From contig NZ_CP044522.1 of assembly GCF_016495405.1 (NCBI RefSeq), positions 2,509,876-2,573,875 of the forward strand: DNA of 64,000 nt. Reading direction: 5' to 3'. The translations under genes and the position numbers were made by a program. Below, one piece after another: positions 44,336-53,776 of this stretch. The first letter of the stretch is position 1; each line of letters starts with the position of its first letter. The notes under the pieces are model-generated. The model made no database searches and was not told the origin of the DNA. It worked only from the letters and a program-made list of their open reading frames with translations. Origin of the DNA: Cobetia sp. cqz5-12 (lineage in GTDB: Bacteria; Pseudomonadota; Gammaproteobacteria; Pseudomonadales; Halomonadaceae).

Positions 44336-45037
44336 TCAGGGCGTCTGTACACCCTCGAACATGCGCCGACGCGCCCCCTCGAGATGGGCGCGCATGGCGC
44401 TTTCCGCGGCGGAGGCATCCTTGCCGGCGATCGCATCGATGATCGCCTGATGCTCATCCTGGACGATGCGCAGGCGCTCCTCGGAGGCACGCAGCGACAG
44501 GCCGCGCGTCAGATTCATGCCTTCCTTGATGCTCTGATTCAGCGAACGCAGCACGGTGGCGTAGTAATGATTGCTGGCCGCTTCGGTGATCGCCAGATGG
44601 AACTCGAAGTCTTCATCCGAGGCCCGGTCATGATTGAGATTGGCCTGGTTGATGGCTTCGAAACGCTGGCGGATCTGCTCCAGCTGTTCCGGGGTGCGTC
44701 GCTGTGCGGCAAGCCCCGCCGCACTGGCCTCGACATTGGTGCGAAACTCGAAGCAACGCTGGATGTCAGCGATGCTGGAAATCCGTGCGAACTCGAGCAC
44801 CGCACTGTCAGGTCGGTTGATGACGAAACTGCCGGACCCCCGCCTCGAGACGACGAGATTGTCCTCGCGCAGACGCGCCAGGGCATCTCGCAATACCGGC
44901 CGCGATACCTCATACAGCTCGCAGAGGCGTGCTTCGGTCGGCAGCTTCTTGTTGACGGGATACTCTCCACTGATGATGGCTGCGAGAATCTTCTCGTAGA
45001 CCACCAGGGCCAGTGAATGCTTGGCTGCCTCACTCAT
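44336..45037 (-). CDS. FCD-domain GntR transcriptional regulator
   Basis: 233 residues. GntR winged helix at about 8-75 (K-K-L-P-T-E-A-R-L-C-E-L-Y-E-V-S-R-P-V-L-R-D-A-L-A-R-L) followed by an all-helical FCD domain whose D, H and H residues usually bind a metal and carboxylate ligand (here D-E-D-F-E-F-H-L-A-I and Q-D-E-H-Q-A-I-I-D-A-I). FCD members such as UxuR and ExuR sense hexuronates. It follows tctA by about 160 bases on the same strand, so it may end the tctCBA transcript, and is the leading candidate to bind the AGTTGTCA-N4-TTGT sites. That assignment is inference. Confidence 0.92.
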   Translation of the reverse strand: MSEAAKHSLALVVYEKILAAIISGEYPVNKKLPTEARLCELYEVSRPVLRDALARLREDNLVVSRRGSGSFVINRPDSAVLEFARISSIADIQRCFEFRTNVEASAAGLAAQRRTPEQLEQIRQRFEAINQANLNHDRASDEDFEFHLAITEAASNHYYATVLRSLNQSIKEGMNLTRGLSLRASEERLRIVQDEHQAIIDAIAGKDASAAESAMRAHLEGARRRMFEGVQTP

Positions 45038-45198
45038 CGTGTCATGTCGCCCTTTCTCATCACTCTGGGTCCACCTTCAGGCATGTCGAATGGTGTGCGA
45101 TTCTACCGGAAACCTGACCGCATGAGGAAAGGCTGCGGGGCAGTCCCCTCCATGGGCACTCCCCCGCAAGTCCCTCTCGATCCGACGCGTCATCTCAC

Positions 45199-46719
45199 TC
45201 AGGCATCCTGAGGGAGTTCCGATGCCGGTGTCTGCGGCACTCGACGCCCTGCTTTCACCCCGTTGACGATGATCATGGTCCAGACCGCCACCGCAGCGAT
45301 GGCCAGCACCATGGCGATGGGACGATCCACGAAGGCGGTCAGGTCGCCATTGGACTTGAGAATCGAGCGCATGAAGTTGCTCTCGACGATGGGCCCGAGA
45401 ATCACTGCCAGAATCATCGGCCCGACCGGGAAATCGTTCTCGGCCATGAAGAAGCCCACCAGACCGATACCGAGCATGATCCAGATATCGAACATGGCAT
45501 TGTTGGCCGCGAACGCCCCGACGATGCAGAACATCAGAATCAGCGGGAACAGGATGCCGGTGGGAATCGACAGGATGTGGCGCGCCCCGCGGATCGCCAT
45601 GAAGCCCAGTGGCAGCAGCAGCAGGTTGGCCAGCACGAAGACCATGAAGATGGCATTGACCAGCGGTGCCTGCTCGACGAAGACGTCAGGACCCGGCGTG
45701 ATGCCCTTGGTCATCAGGACGCCGATGATGATCGCCGTGACCGTGTCCCCCGGGATACCGAAGACCAGTGCCGGAATATAGGCACCGGAAAGCGAGGCAT
45801 TGTTGGCGGAACTGGCCGAGACCAGACCTTCCGGATGGCCCTTGCCGAACTTCTCCGGTGTCCTGGAGAGCTTGCGGCTCACGGCATAGCTGATCCAGGA
45901 CGCGATATCGGCACCGGCACCCGGCAAGGCCCCGATCACGGTTCCCAGGGCACCGCCGCGAACGACACCGCCCTTGTATTTCCAGAGCGCTGCGCCGACG
46001 CCTTCGAAGGGACGCTTGATGACAGGCGGCACCAGCGGTGCGGCATTGCGGGTTTCCGGCATGCGACGGATCAGCTCGGAAATCGCGAACAGCCCGATCA
46101 GCACCGGCAGAATGGAGATACCGGCCAGCAGGTCGTAGTTGCCGAAGGTGAAGCGCATCTGACCCGAGACACTGTCCATGCCCACCATCGCGATGACCAG
46201 CCCCGCCAGCATCGAGATCCCACCCTTGAGCGGGTCACTGCCGGAGACGAGAATCGCGCAGGAAAGCCCCAGCAGCGCCAGCCAGAAGTACTCGTCACTG
46301 GTGAACTGGATGGCGAACTCGGCGATGCGCGGTGCGAAGAAGGCCAGGATCAGCACCCCGATCACGCCACCGATCATCGAGCAGGTCACGTTCAGACCCA
46401 GCGCCAGGCCGACCTTGCCCTGCTTGCCCATCGCATAGGCTTCCTCGGTATAGACCGCCGAGGCCGGGGTTCCGGGAATCCTCAACAGCGCCCCGGGGAT
46501 GTCCCCTGCCACGATGGCCATGGCCGTGGCGGACACGATGGCGGCAATCGCGGGCAGCGGGTCCATGAAGAAGGTCACCGGTACCAGCAGGGCCGTGGCC
46601 ATGGTAGCGGTGAGTCCCGGAATCGCCCCCATGAAGAGCCCGAAGAGCGACGCGGCGAGAATGATCAGCATCACTTCCCACGTGAATACCATCGTGGCGG
46701 CTTGCAGTAAGTCACTCAT
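45199..46719 (-). CDS. tctA: Tripartite tricarboxylate transporter, large membrane subunit
   Basis: 506 residues, the normal TctA length, with about twelve membrane segments. Typical motifs: G-A-I-P-G-L-T-A-T-M-A-T-A-L-L-V-P, G-D-I-P-G-A-L-L-R-I-P-G-T-P, and the matching C-terminal repeat G-I-P-G-D-T-V-T-A. It forms the sodium-driven carrier with TctB and takes ligand from the periplasmic TctC. Its ATG overlaps the tctB stop by one base (TGATG). In this setting the ligand is probably a sugar acid rather than citrate. Confidence 0.95.
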   Translation of the reverse strand: MSDLLQAATMVFTWEVMLIILAASLFGLFMGAIPGLTATMATALLVPVTFFMDPLPAIAAIVSATAMAIVAGDIPGALLRIPGTPASAVYTEEAYAMGKQGKVGLALGLNVTCSMIGGVIGVLILAFFAPRIAEFAIQFTSDEYFWLALLGLSCAILVSGSDPLKGGISMLAGLVIAMVGMDSVSGQMRFTFGNYDLLAGISILPVLIGLFAISELIRRMPETRNAAPLVPPVIKRPFEGVGAALWKYKGGVVRGGALGTVIGALPGAGADIASWISYAVSRKLSRTPEKFGKGHPEGLVSASSANNASLSGAYIPALVFGIPGDTVTAIIIGVLMTKGITPGPDVFVEQAPLVNAIFMVFVLANLLLLPLGFMAIRGARHILSIPTGILFPLILMFCIVGAFAANNAMFDIWIMLGIGLVGFFMAENDFPVGPMILAVILGPIVESNFMRSILKSNGDLTAFVDRPIAMVLAIAAVAVWTMIIVNGVKAGRRVPQTPASELPQDA

Positions 46720-47189
46720 CAGTAGATCACCTTTTCCAGCAGGCCCAGTTCAAGCGGCACGTGCAACAACTGGCCGAAGACTTCCCAGATCACGCCTGTC
46801 GCCACCAGTGCGATACCCCCGGCAGGCAACCAGCGACGGTGATGGAAGGTATAGAGCAGCAGCGTGAGCAGCACGAAGGACACCACGGGGAAGCCCACGA
46901 TCGGTGTCAGGTAGATGTAGGCCACGATAGACGCGCAGATGGCGGCCAGTGTCATGATGAAGGTGACCAATGGCACGGGGTGCTGCCAGGCAAACCAGAC
47001 TTCACGATTGCGCAGCCCACGGACCAGCAGGATGGCCCCGAACAGTATCAGCAGTGCGCCGATGACGGTGGGAAAGGTACCGGCCCCATATTCCTGGCGC
47101 GGCAGGTTCTTCAGGTCGAGGGAGGCATATATGACGGCAGCCCCGAAGGCTGCCGTCACCACACCCGTCACCTTGTCGTTGGTACGCAT
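46719..47189 (-). CDS. tctB: Tripartite tricarboxylate transporter, small subunit
   Basis: 156 residues with four membrane segments, as usual for TctB. The Y-G-A-G-T-F-P-T-V-I-G-A-L-L-I-L-F-G motif between the first and second segments is characteristic. Middle gene of the tctC-tctB-tctA operon; it overlaps tctA by one base and follows tctC by about 60. Confidence 0.92.
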   Translation of the reverse strand: MRTNDKVTGVVTAAFGAAVIYASLDLKNLPRQEYGAGTFPTVIGALLILFGAILLVRGLRNREVWFAWQHPVPLVTFIMTLAAICASIVAYIYLTPIVGFPVVSFVLLTLLLYTFHHRRWLPAGGIALVATGVIWEVFGQLLHVPLELGLLEKVIY

Positions 47190-47248
47190 GTGCGGTTACT
47201 CATGAAGACTCGGGAGGAAACGATCGAACACCAGGCGATGGGACCTGC

Positions 47249-48214
47249 TCAGTTGGCCAGGCCCAGCTTTTCGATGGTGGCTGCGTTCTTTTCATCCTGA
47301 TCTTTCATGAAGGCACGGAAACCTTCGGCATCTTCCCAGACGGTGCCGTAACCGCGGCTGGCCATGAAGTCCTGGAACTGCTCGGACTTCCAGACCTTCT
47401 CGGTGGCTTCTGACAGGCGAGCGGTCACGTCTTCCGGCAGCCCCTTGGGACCGACCAGACCACGCCAGGAGCCCTGACTCCAGTCATCACCGGTGACTTC
47501 CTTGACTGCCGGAATATCCTCGAAGGAGTCGACGCGCTCATTGGCCAACACCGCCAGCGCCTTGACACGACCGGACTTGCGCATGGATTCCACTTCCGGG
47601 AGTGAGGAGAACACGATGTCCACGCCACCTGCCGCCAGTTCCTGAAGGCCCGGTGCCGCGCCTTCACTGGGGACGAGTGTCACGTCATTCGGGTTGATGC
47701 CCTGCTGATCCAGGAAGCCGGCGAAGGACAGATGGTAAGCCGCCCCCGGCGCGGAGCCGGACAGGGTGTAGTCGCTCGGGTTGGCTTTCAGGGCCGCCAG
47801 TGCATCATCCAGCGTCTCCCACTCGGAATCGGCATTTACCGTGAAGGAGGCGTAATCCAGATTGAGCAGCGCGATCGGCGTGAAGTCCTCGTAGGACAGC
47901 TGGGCGGTGCCGATATGCTGGTAGGTGGCGATCTCGGCAGTGCCAAGCCCCAGGGTATAGCCGTCGGGACGTGCCATCTTCATGGCCATGTGTCCCACGA
48001 CTCCGGAACCACCGGTCTTGTTGACCACGTTGACTGGCTGACCGAGCTCTTCCTGCAGGCCTGCTGCCAGCTGCCGACCGACCGCATCACTGCCACCGCC
48101 GGCAGACCAGGGCACGATCAACGTGATGGGCTTGTAGGGATAGTCAGCTGCCATCACCGCGGAGGCGGACAGGGTCAGAACGGATGCACAGAGGACTTGT
48201 GACAATTTACGCAT
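47249..48214 (-). CDS. tctC: Tripartite tricarboxylate transporter, substrate-binding protein
   Basis: 321 residues. Signal peptide M-R-K-L-S-Q-V-L-C... ending A-V-M-A-A, so periplasmic. Bug-family motifs: P-I-T-L-I-V-P-W-S-A-G-G-G-S-D-A near the mature start and N-K-T-G-G-S-G-V-V-G. First gene of the operon; one copy of the 16-nt AGTTGTCA motif lies 143 bases upstream in the direction of transcription. Binds a small carboxylate, here probably a sugar acid. Confidence 0.95.
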   Translation of the reverse strand: MRKLSQVLCASVLTLSASAVMAADYPYKPITLIVPWSAGGGSDAVGRQLAAGLQEELGQPVNVVNKTGGSGVVGHMAMKMARPDGYTLGLGTAEIATYQHIGTAQLSYEDFTPIALLNLDYASFTVNADSEWETLDDALAALKANPSDYTLSGSAPGAAYHLSFAGFLDQQGINPNDVTLVPSEGAAPGLQELAAGGVDIVFSSLPEVESMRKSGRVKALAVLANERVDSFEDIPAVKEVTGDDWSQGSWRGLVGPKGLPEDVTARLSEATEKVWKSEQFQDFMASRGYGTVWEDAEGFRAFMKDQDEKNAATIEKLGLAN

Positions 48215-48357
48215 GGCGAAGACTCTCTCGTTGTCTTGTTATGGAGGCGTTGCGTGGCTGTGTCTGTTGCGGCGCTACAGCGTGGGACAGGCGTTTCAAT
48301 GATTGGCGTTGGCTGCCCCGAGCACTGGAATCAGTGTCATCGGGATGCACGAATTTT

Positions 48358-48373
48358 ACAAGTTATGACAACT
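48358..48373 (-). promoter_or_regulatory. Regulon motif copy A (tctC)
   Basis: Minus strand reads AGTTGTCATAACTTGT. A TAAAAT that could be a -10 follows directly. Confidence 0.65.
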
Positions 48374-48423
48374 TGAACTTTAGACCAATCCAAAAATGCA
48401 GCGTGGGCAGGAAGCGAGGGTCA

Positions 48424-48437
48424 AATGTCGAGACATT
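48424..48437. promoter_or_regulatory. AATGTC-GA-GACATT palindrome
   Basis: Perfect dyad with a 2-base centre, flanked further out by GAGGGTC (48416-48422) and GACCCTC (48449-48455). A second GAGACATT lies at about 48580. Candidate site for a second regulator, for example the LacI protein at 53958. Confidence 0.45.
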
Positions 48438-48714
48438 GTGGTGAAACCGACCCTCAGGATAGCTGACACCGTCCATCATGACCCTTATCCAATGGCCGTA
48501 ACCCCTGCGAGACAAACGGCGACACCGACACCGAAACAAATACATAACTCATTGTTTATTATAATTTATCTCTCCATTTGAGACATTTTTCACCTCTCCT
48601 TGTCACGCTGAAGCCCTACTATCACGACAGGACGTCTTCACCTGCCGAAGGCGTCTCCAGGATCAGATCATCTGCCGTCCGAGACCATGAGACTGCACTA
48701 AAGCACTATCCACT

Positions 48715-48759
48715 AGTTGTCATTATTTGTTTGTCGATCCTGTCTGCCTGGGCTAAGGT
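48715..48759 (+). promoter_or_regulatory. Regulon motif copy B with sigma-70 promoter (SDR operon)
   Basis: AGTTGTCATTATTTGT at 48715-48730 abuts a -35 TTGTCG (48731-48736); a 17-base spacer leads to TAAGGT (48754-48759). The same register is found at copy D. Confidence 0.65.
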
Positions 48760-48866
48760 GACTCGTGCCGAGAGGGAGCCAAGGCTCGCCACCGCTCCCT
48801 CCTGATTGTTCACTTCCGCCATGCCGCCTCCAAGAGCGTACGGCTTTCCACTACCAGGAATCCCAC

Positions 48867-49643
48867 ATGTTCACTGATCTCAAGCAGAAGAAAGTTCTCA
48901 TCACCGGCTCCACCAAGGGTATTGGTCTGGCAGCTGCCGTGGCCTTCGCCCGTGAAGGTGCGCTTGTCGGCATCAACAGCCGTCAGCAGGATGACGCGGC
49001 GCGCGACGCCATCGCCCAGATGGAAGCCACCGGTGTCCGCTTTGAATATTTCGCACGTGATCTGTCCACCAGCGAAGGCTGTGCTGCTCTGGTCGAGGAC
49101 TTCACCAAGGCCTTCGGCGGCATGGACGTGCTCGTCAACAATGCCGGTGGTCTGGGCGTGCGTGCCGGACTCGAGAGCCTGGATGATGCCGCCTTCGATC
49201 TGGTGATGGATCTGAACCTGCGCTCCGCGATCATGACGACCAAATATGCCATGCCGCATCTGAAGGCCTCCGCCAAGGATTCCGGCACCACCGCCAGCGT
49301 CATCAGCACCGGCTCCATCGCGGGCCGCGAGGGCGGTGGTCTCGGCGCCTCCCTGTACGGCGGCACCAAGGCCATGCTGCACAACCTGCACCGCAACTGG
49401 GTGAAGGAATTCACCAAGGACAACGTGCGCTTCAACATCGTGTCGCCGGGCACCATCGATACCGTCTTCCACGCAGACAAGAGCGAAGAGCTGCGTGCCA
49501 AGATCGCCGGCAGCATCGCCATGGGCCGCTTCGGTACCTCCGAGGAATGTGCACCGACCTTCCTGTTCCTCGCCTCCCACGCCACCAGTGGCTACATCAC
49601 GGGCCAGGTGATCGACATCAATGGCGGCCAGATGTGCCCGTGA
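48867..49643 (+). CDS. SDR family oxidoreductase of the sugar-acid operon
   Basis: 258 residues from ATG 48867, CAGGAA upstream; the frame from 48765 is not supported. Classical short-chain dehydrogenase: cofactor motif T-G-S-T-K-G-I-G, N-N-A-G, catalytic Ser in I-S-T-G-S, Tyr and Lys in Y-G-G-T-K. The first gene of an operon with KGSADH and kdgK. Possible roles are a KduD-like 5-dehydrogenase, a fructuronate/mannonate oxidoreductase replacing UxuB, or a reductase of the alginate-derived ketouronate DEH to 2-keto-3-deoxygluconate. The sequence alone does not decide. Confidence 0.9.
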   Translation: MFTDLKQKKVLITGSTKGIGLAAAVAFAREGALVGINSRQQDDAARDAIAQMEATGVRFEYFARDLSTSEGCAALVEDFTKAFGGMDVLVNNAGGLGVRAGLESLDDAAFDLVMDLNLRSAIMTTKYAMPHLKASAKDSGTTASVISTGSIAGREGGGLGASLYGGTKAMLHNLHRNWVKEFTKDNVRFNIVSPGTIDTVFHADKSEELRAKIAGSIAMGRFGTSEECAPTFLFLASHATSGYITGQVIDINGGQMCP

Positions 49644-49865
49644 GGCATACCGCCCACGACGGCATCGCGCCCATGAGACGCGCCCCAGCAGCCTGAATGT
49701 CTCGCCCTCGGCCTCATGACATGTCGGCACGCAACAGTCCCGCCATGCACCGTCAGTCGAGACGAGCATTCCTTTGTCCCGCGTCGCGCCCCATGAGGGC
49801 GATGGAGGCGGGACATTGCGGACTGCGCCCACGAAAAGAACGCCCCACGAAAAGAGAGACGCCTT

Positions 49866-51461
49866 ATGTCACCTTCCGATCAGACGACACTGCGCGGCCA
49901 CCAGATCATCGGACAGCAAAGTCTGCTGGCCGACGGCAAGCCGGTACACGCCATCAATCCTGCCAACGGTGAGCGCCTGGCGCCGGGCTATCCGGCCGGT
50001 GGTGCCCGTGAGGTGGAGCTGGCCTGCCAGCTGGCACACGACGCCTTTGACAGCTTCCGGGAAACGGATGCTGAAACCCGCGCCGGCTTCCTCGAGACCA
50101 TCGCCGAGGAAATCGAGGCCATCGGCGAGCAGATCACCGAGCGCGCCCTTCAGGAAACTGGCCTGCCGCGGGCTCGTCTGGAAGGGGAACGTGGCCGTAC
50201 CTGCGGTCAGCTGCGCCTGTTCGCTGGCGTCGTGCGCGCCGGTGAGTGGCTGGATGTGCGCATCGACCCGGCCATGCCGGAACGCAGCCCGATGCCGCGC
50301 GCCGACCTGCGCCAGCGTCGCATCGGCCTCGGCCCTGTCGCCGTCTTCGGGGCCAGCAACTTCCCGCTGGCCTTCTCGGTGGCCGGTGGCGATACCGCCT
50401 CGGCACTGGCGGCTGGCTGCCCGGTCATCGTCAAGGCACACTCCGCTCACCCGGGGACGTCCGAGCTGGTCGGCGGCGCCATCCAGCGCGCCGTGACACG
50501 TTGCAACCTGCCGGAAGGCGTCTTCTCGCTGCTCTACGGCAGCGGCAACACCTTGGGTCAGGCACTGGTCAATAATCCGCGCATTCAGGCCGTGGGCTTC
50601 ACCGGGTCACGCAGTGGCGGTACCGCACTGCTCAAGACCGCCCAGGCACGTCCTCAGCCGATCCCGGTCTACGCCGAGATGAGCAGCATCAACCCGGTAC
50701 TGCTGATGCCGGCCGCGCTGGAAGCCCGTGCCGAAGGGCTGGGACAGGCCTTCATCGCCTCGCTCAACATGGGCGCCGGCCAGTTCTGCACCAACCCGGG
50801 ACTGGTGCTGGCCCTCGAAGGCGAAGCGCTGGAGCGTTTCCTCAAGACCGCCGCCGACAATGTCGCGGCCAGTGCCTGCCAGACGATGCTGACGCCGGGC
50901 ATACACGACGCCTACCGGGGTGGCGTGGAGAAGCTCTCCGCCCTGCCCCAGGTCCAGGAAGTCGCACGCGGCGCACTGGATGGCGACAACGCAAGTCCGT
51001 GTCAGACCGCGCTGTTCCGCACCACCGGCAGCGACTTCCTGAGTGAAGCCGCATTGCAGGAAGAAGTCTTCGGTGCCAGCTCGCTGGTCATCGCCTGTCG
51101 CGATCTGGACGAGATGCGTGCGGTCTGCGAGCACCTGGAAGGCCAGCTGACCGCCACCCTGCACCTGGACGATGCCGATATCGACGCCGCCCGCACCCTG
51201 ATGCCGGTGCTCGAGCGTCGCGCCGGTCGCATTCTCGCCAATGGCTGGCCGACGGGTGTCGAAGTCTGTCAGGCGATGGTCCACGGTGGCCCCTGGCCGG
51301 CAACCTCTGACAGCCGCACCACCTCGGTGGGCAGCGCGGCCATCGAACGCTTCCTGCGCCCGGTCTGCTATCAGGATCTGCCCGAGGCACTGCTGAGCCC
51401 GACCCTGCGTGACGGCACCCAGGGCCTGCCGCGTCTGGTGGACGGCAAGCGCCAGCTCTGA
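49866..51461 (+). CDS. Aldehyde dehydrogenase (NADP+), 2-oxoglutarate-semialdehyde type
   Basis: 531 residues. ALDH fold with F-G-A-S-N-F-P-L-A-F-S, the Glu in V-Y-A-E-M-S-S-I-N-P-V and the catalytic Cys in G-A-G-Q-F-C-T-N-P-G-L; these are the forms seen in 2,5-dioxopentanoate (alpha-ketoglutarate semialdehyde) dehydrogenases. It would convert the product of oxidative uronate or pentose pathways to 2-oxoglutarate. Second gene of the SDR-ALDH-kdgK group. Its dehydratase partners (KDG-arate or glucarate dehydratase) are not in the window. Confidence 0.9.
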   Translation: MSPSDQTTLRGHQIIGQQSLLADGKPVHAINPANGERLAPGYPAGGAREVELACQLAHDAFDSFRETDAETRAGFLETIAEEIEAIGEQITERALQETGLPRARLEGERGRTCGQLRLFAGVVRAGEWLDVRIDPAMPERSPMPRADLRQRRIGLGPVAVFGASNFPLAFSVAGGDTASALAAGCPVIVKAHSAHPGTSELVGGAIQRAVTRCNLPEGVFSLLYGSGNTLGQALVNNPRIQAVGFTGSRSGGTALLKTAQARPQPIPVYAEMSSINPVLLMPAALEARAEGLGQAFIASLNMGAGQFCTNPGLVLALEGEALERFLKTAADNVAASACQTMLTPGIHDAYRGGVEKLSALPQVQEVARGALDGDNASPCQTALFRTTGSDFLSEAALQEEVFGASSLVIACRDLDEMRAVCEHLEGQLTATLHLDDADIDAARTLMPVLERRAGRILANGWPTGVEVCQAMVHGGPWPATSDSRTTSVGSAAIERFLRPVCYQDLPEALLSPTLRDGTQGLPRLVDGKRQL

Positions 51462-51602
51462 GTCATTGCCCAAGTGACGTGCAGTGAGTGACGTCTGACC
51501 GACAATGCGCAGTACGGCAATTTCCATGACGGCGCGGCTTCGCCAGCCGTGTCGTCATGCAGGACAAGCACAAGGAACGGCTCCAACTACACAGGACACG
51601 CC

Positions 51603-52628
51603 ATGATGTCTGAGCAAGCCAACGCGTCATCGACGCCATCCTCATTCTCTTCTTCCTCGCCACTGGAAATCCTCGCCTTTGGCGAAGCCATGGCGCTGCT
51701 GGTCGCCGAAAGCGAGGGCGATCTTGCACAGGTCTCGCACTACGAGCGACGCATCGCCGGCGCCGATACCAACGTGGCCATCGGCCTCGCCCGGCTGGGA
51801 TTTCATGTCGGCTGGCTGAGCCGTGTGGGTGACGACAGCCTCGGGCGTTATCTGCGCCAGACCCTGCAAGACAATGGGCTGGATTGCCGTCACCTCACAC
51901 GAGATGGCGAAGCCCCCACCGGCCTGATGTTCAAGGCGCGCGCCAGTCAGGGCGAAGACCCGCATGTGGAATACTTCCGCCAGGGCAGCGCCGCCAGCCG
52001 CATGAATGCCCGCGATGCCGATGGCATCGATTTCAGCGCCCTGCGCCACCTGCATGCCACCGGCATCCCCCCGGCCATCTCTTCCAGCTGCCGTGAGCTA
52101 GCGTTCCATCTCTTCGAGCAGGCTCGTCAATCCGGTGCCAGCATCTCCTTCGACCCCAATCTGCGCCCTACCCTGTGGTCGAGCGAGCAGGAAATGCGCG
52201 ATACCCTCAATCAGTTGGCAAGCCGCGCCGACTGGGTACTGCCGGGGCTTGCCGAAGGTGAGCGTCTGACCGGCCACAAGACGCCCGAAGCCATTGCCGG
52301 CCACTACCTTGAACAGGGTGCCAAGGCCGTCATCGTCAAGCTGGGTCCTGAGGGCAGCTATTACCGCGGAATGATCGGTGGCCAGGAAGCCGCCTTCAGC
52401 GTGCCCGGCCAACGCGTCGACCAGGTCATCGATACCGTGGGGGCAGGCGACGCCTTCGCCGTGGGCATCGTCAGCGCCCTGCTGGAGGGGCTCTCCCCGA
52501 AAGACGCCATGCGGCGTGCCAACCTGCTGGGCAGTCGCGCAGTCCAGGTACGCGGCGACATGGAAGGCCTGCCGGACCGCCTGACGCTCTCGGCCCTTGA
52601 AGCGCAGGTTGCCGACAACGTGTCTTGA
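51603..52628 (+). CDS. kdgK: 2-keto-3-deoxygluconate kinase
   Basis: 341 residues from ATG 51603 (AGGA upstream). PfkB-family sugar kinase: G-A-D-T-N-V-A-I-G-L-A-R-L-G and V-G-D-D-S-L-G-R-Y form signature 1, D-P-N-L-R-P-T-L-W the mid motif, and D-T-V-G-A-G-D-A-F-A-V-G the ATP/catalytic signature with the base Asp. It makes 2-keto-3-deoxy-6-phosphogluconate from KDG, the product of UxuA encoded at 59.9-61.1 kb, for entry to the Entner-Doudoroff aldolase. A Ser-rich N-terminal stretch of about 15 residues is unusual. KDG specificity is inferred from context. Confidence 0.9.
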   Translation: MMSEQANASSTPSSFSSSSPLEILAFGEAMALLVAESEGDLAQVSHYERRIAGADTNVAIGLARLGFHVGWLSRVGDDSLGRYLRQTLQDNGLDCRHLTRDGEAPTGLMFKARASQGEDPHVEYFRQGSAASRMNARDADGIDFSALRHLHATGIPPAISSSCRELAFHLFEQARQSGASISFDPNLRPTLWSSEQEMRDTLNQLASRADWVLPGLAEGERLTGHKTPEAIAGHYLEQGAKAVIVKLGPEGSYYRGMIGGQEAAFSVPGQRVDQVIDTVGAGDAFAVGIVSALLEGLSPKDAMRRANLLGSRAVQVRGDMEGLPDRLTLSALEAQVADNVS

Positions 52629-52723
52629 GCCCGGCCCGGAGGGTGGTGATGCCATCGCCGGCGACACGACGCCTGACAGCCGAGGGCTGTCAGCGGATAG
52701 CCTACGCTCTCGAGGAAGCAAGG

Positions 52724-53776
52724 ATGCACGCACAGCACTACTCAGCCCAAGGTGCCAGCCATATGACAAGTGATGCCGACGATGGCGTGACACGCCTCAA
52801 GGTCGTGGTCCTCAAGGCGCTGGATGATGAGCAGATGGCCATCCTTCGCCAGCAGCATGACGTCGTGCTGCTGGAGGGGCATGACAACGCCGAGGCGCTG
52901 GATGCGGCACTGCACAATGCCCTGCACGATGCCCACGGACTCATCTGCTCTGGACACAGGGTCACGGAAGCGCTACTGGATGCCGCCCCCGCGCTGCGGG
53001 TGATCTGCTCGGTCTCGGTGGGCTATGACAACTACCCGCTGGAGGCGATGAACGCGCGCGGCATCCTGCTGTGCAATACCCCGGACGTGTTGACCGAGAC
53101 GACCGCCGATGTCGGCTTCCTGTTGATCATGGCCACGGCACGACGCGCGGTGGAGCTGGCCAACATGGTACGTGAGGGGCAATGGACGCAAAGCCTCACC
53201 CCGCCCCAGTTCGGCACGGACGTGCACGGCAAGACGCTGGGCATGATCGGCATGGGCCGTATCGGCGCGGCGATCGCGCGACGCGGTGCACTCGGCTTCG
53301 GCATGCGGGTCCAGTACTCGAATGCCTCCCCCAAGCCTGTGCTGGAGTCAGAGCTTGACGTGAACCGCGTCGAACTGGACACCTTGCTCAAGACCAGCGA
53401 TTTCGTCTGCGTCACCGTCCCGCTCAGCGAGCAGACCGAGCGTCTGATCGGCAGACGCGAGCTGGAGTTGATGCCCGCCAGCGCCATCCTGATCAACATC
53501 GCCCGCGGGCGTGTCATAGATGAAAGCGCCTTGATCGAGTGTCTCGAGCGTGGCGGTATTCGCGGTGCAGGACTGGACGTCTTCGAGCAGGAACCGCTGC
53601 CGGCAAGCTCACCGCTGACGCGCCTGCCTCAGGTCGTGGCGCTGCCGCACATCGGCTCTGCCACCCATGAGACTCGCCGCGCCATGGCGCAGCGCGCGCT
53701 GGACAACCTGCTGTTGGCACTGGCGGGGAAATCGCCGCTGAGTGCGGTCAATGAAGCCAGCTGGACGCGCCGGTAG
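52724..53776 (+). CDS. D-2-hydroxyacid dehydrogenase (GhrB-like)
   Basis: About 350 residues from ATG 52724, where GAGGAA is well placed; ATG 52763 is an alternative giving the canonical length. NAD(P)-dependent D-isomer-specific family: G-M-I-G-M-G-R-I-G for cofactor, catalytic Arg in N-I-A-R-G-R-V-I-D-E, Glu near D-V-F-E-Q-E-P, and His in L-P-H-I-G-S-A-T. Glyoxylate/hydroxypyruvate/2-ketoaldonate reductases look like this. In a uronate operon it may reduce a 2-keto sugar acid. The start is about 95 bases after kdgK. Confidence 0.9.
   Translation: MHAQHYSAQGASHMTSDADDGVTRLKVVVLKALDDEQMAILRQQHDVVLLEGHDNAEALDAALHNALHDAHGLICSGHRVTEALLDAAPALRVICSVSVGYDNYPLEAMNARGILLCNTPDVLTETTADVGFLLIMATARRAVELANMVREGQWTQSLTPPQFGTDVHGKTLGMIGMGRIGAAIARRGALGFGMRVQYSNASPKPVLESELDVNRVELDTLLKTSDFVCVTVPLSEQTERLIGRRELELMPASAILINIARGRVIDESALIECLERGGIRGAGLDVFEQEPLPASSPLTRLPQVVALPHIGSATHETRRAMAQRALDNLLLALAGKSPLSAVNEASWTRR

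Larger units (their letters stand above)
48215..48866. other. Divergent control region, tctCBA / SDR operon
   Basis: 652 bases, AT-richer than the genes. No gene. It holds regulon motif A (48358-48373), a palindrome at 48424-48437, motif B with its promoter (48715-48759), and a TATAAT at 48560-48565 lacking a good -35. Confidence 0.6.

Noticed and set aside
45577..46710. 377-codon open frame opposite tctA
   Set aside because: Arg/Gln/Asp/His-rich shadow of a membrane protein gene.
48810..49832. 340-codon minus-strand frame opposite the SDR gene
   Set aside because: The plus strand carries the full SDR motif set; the minus frame has none.
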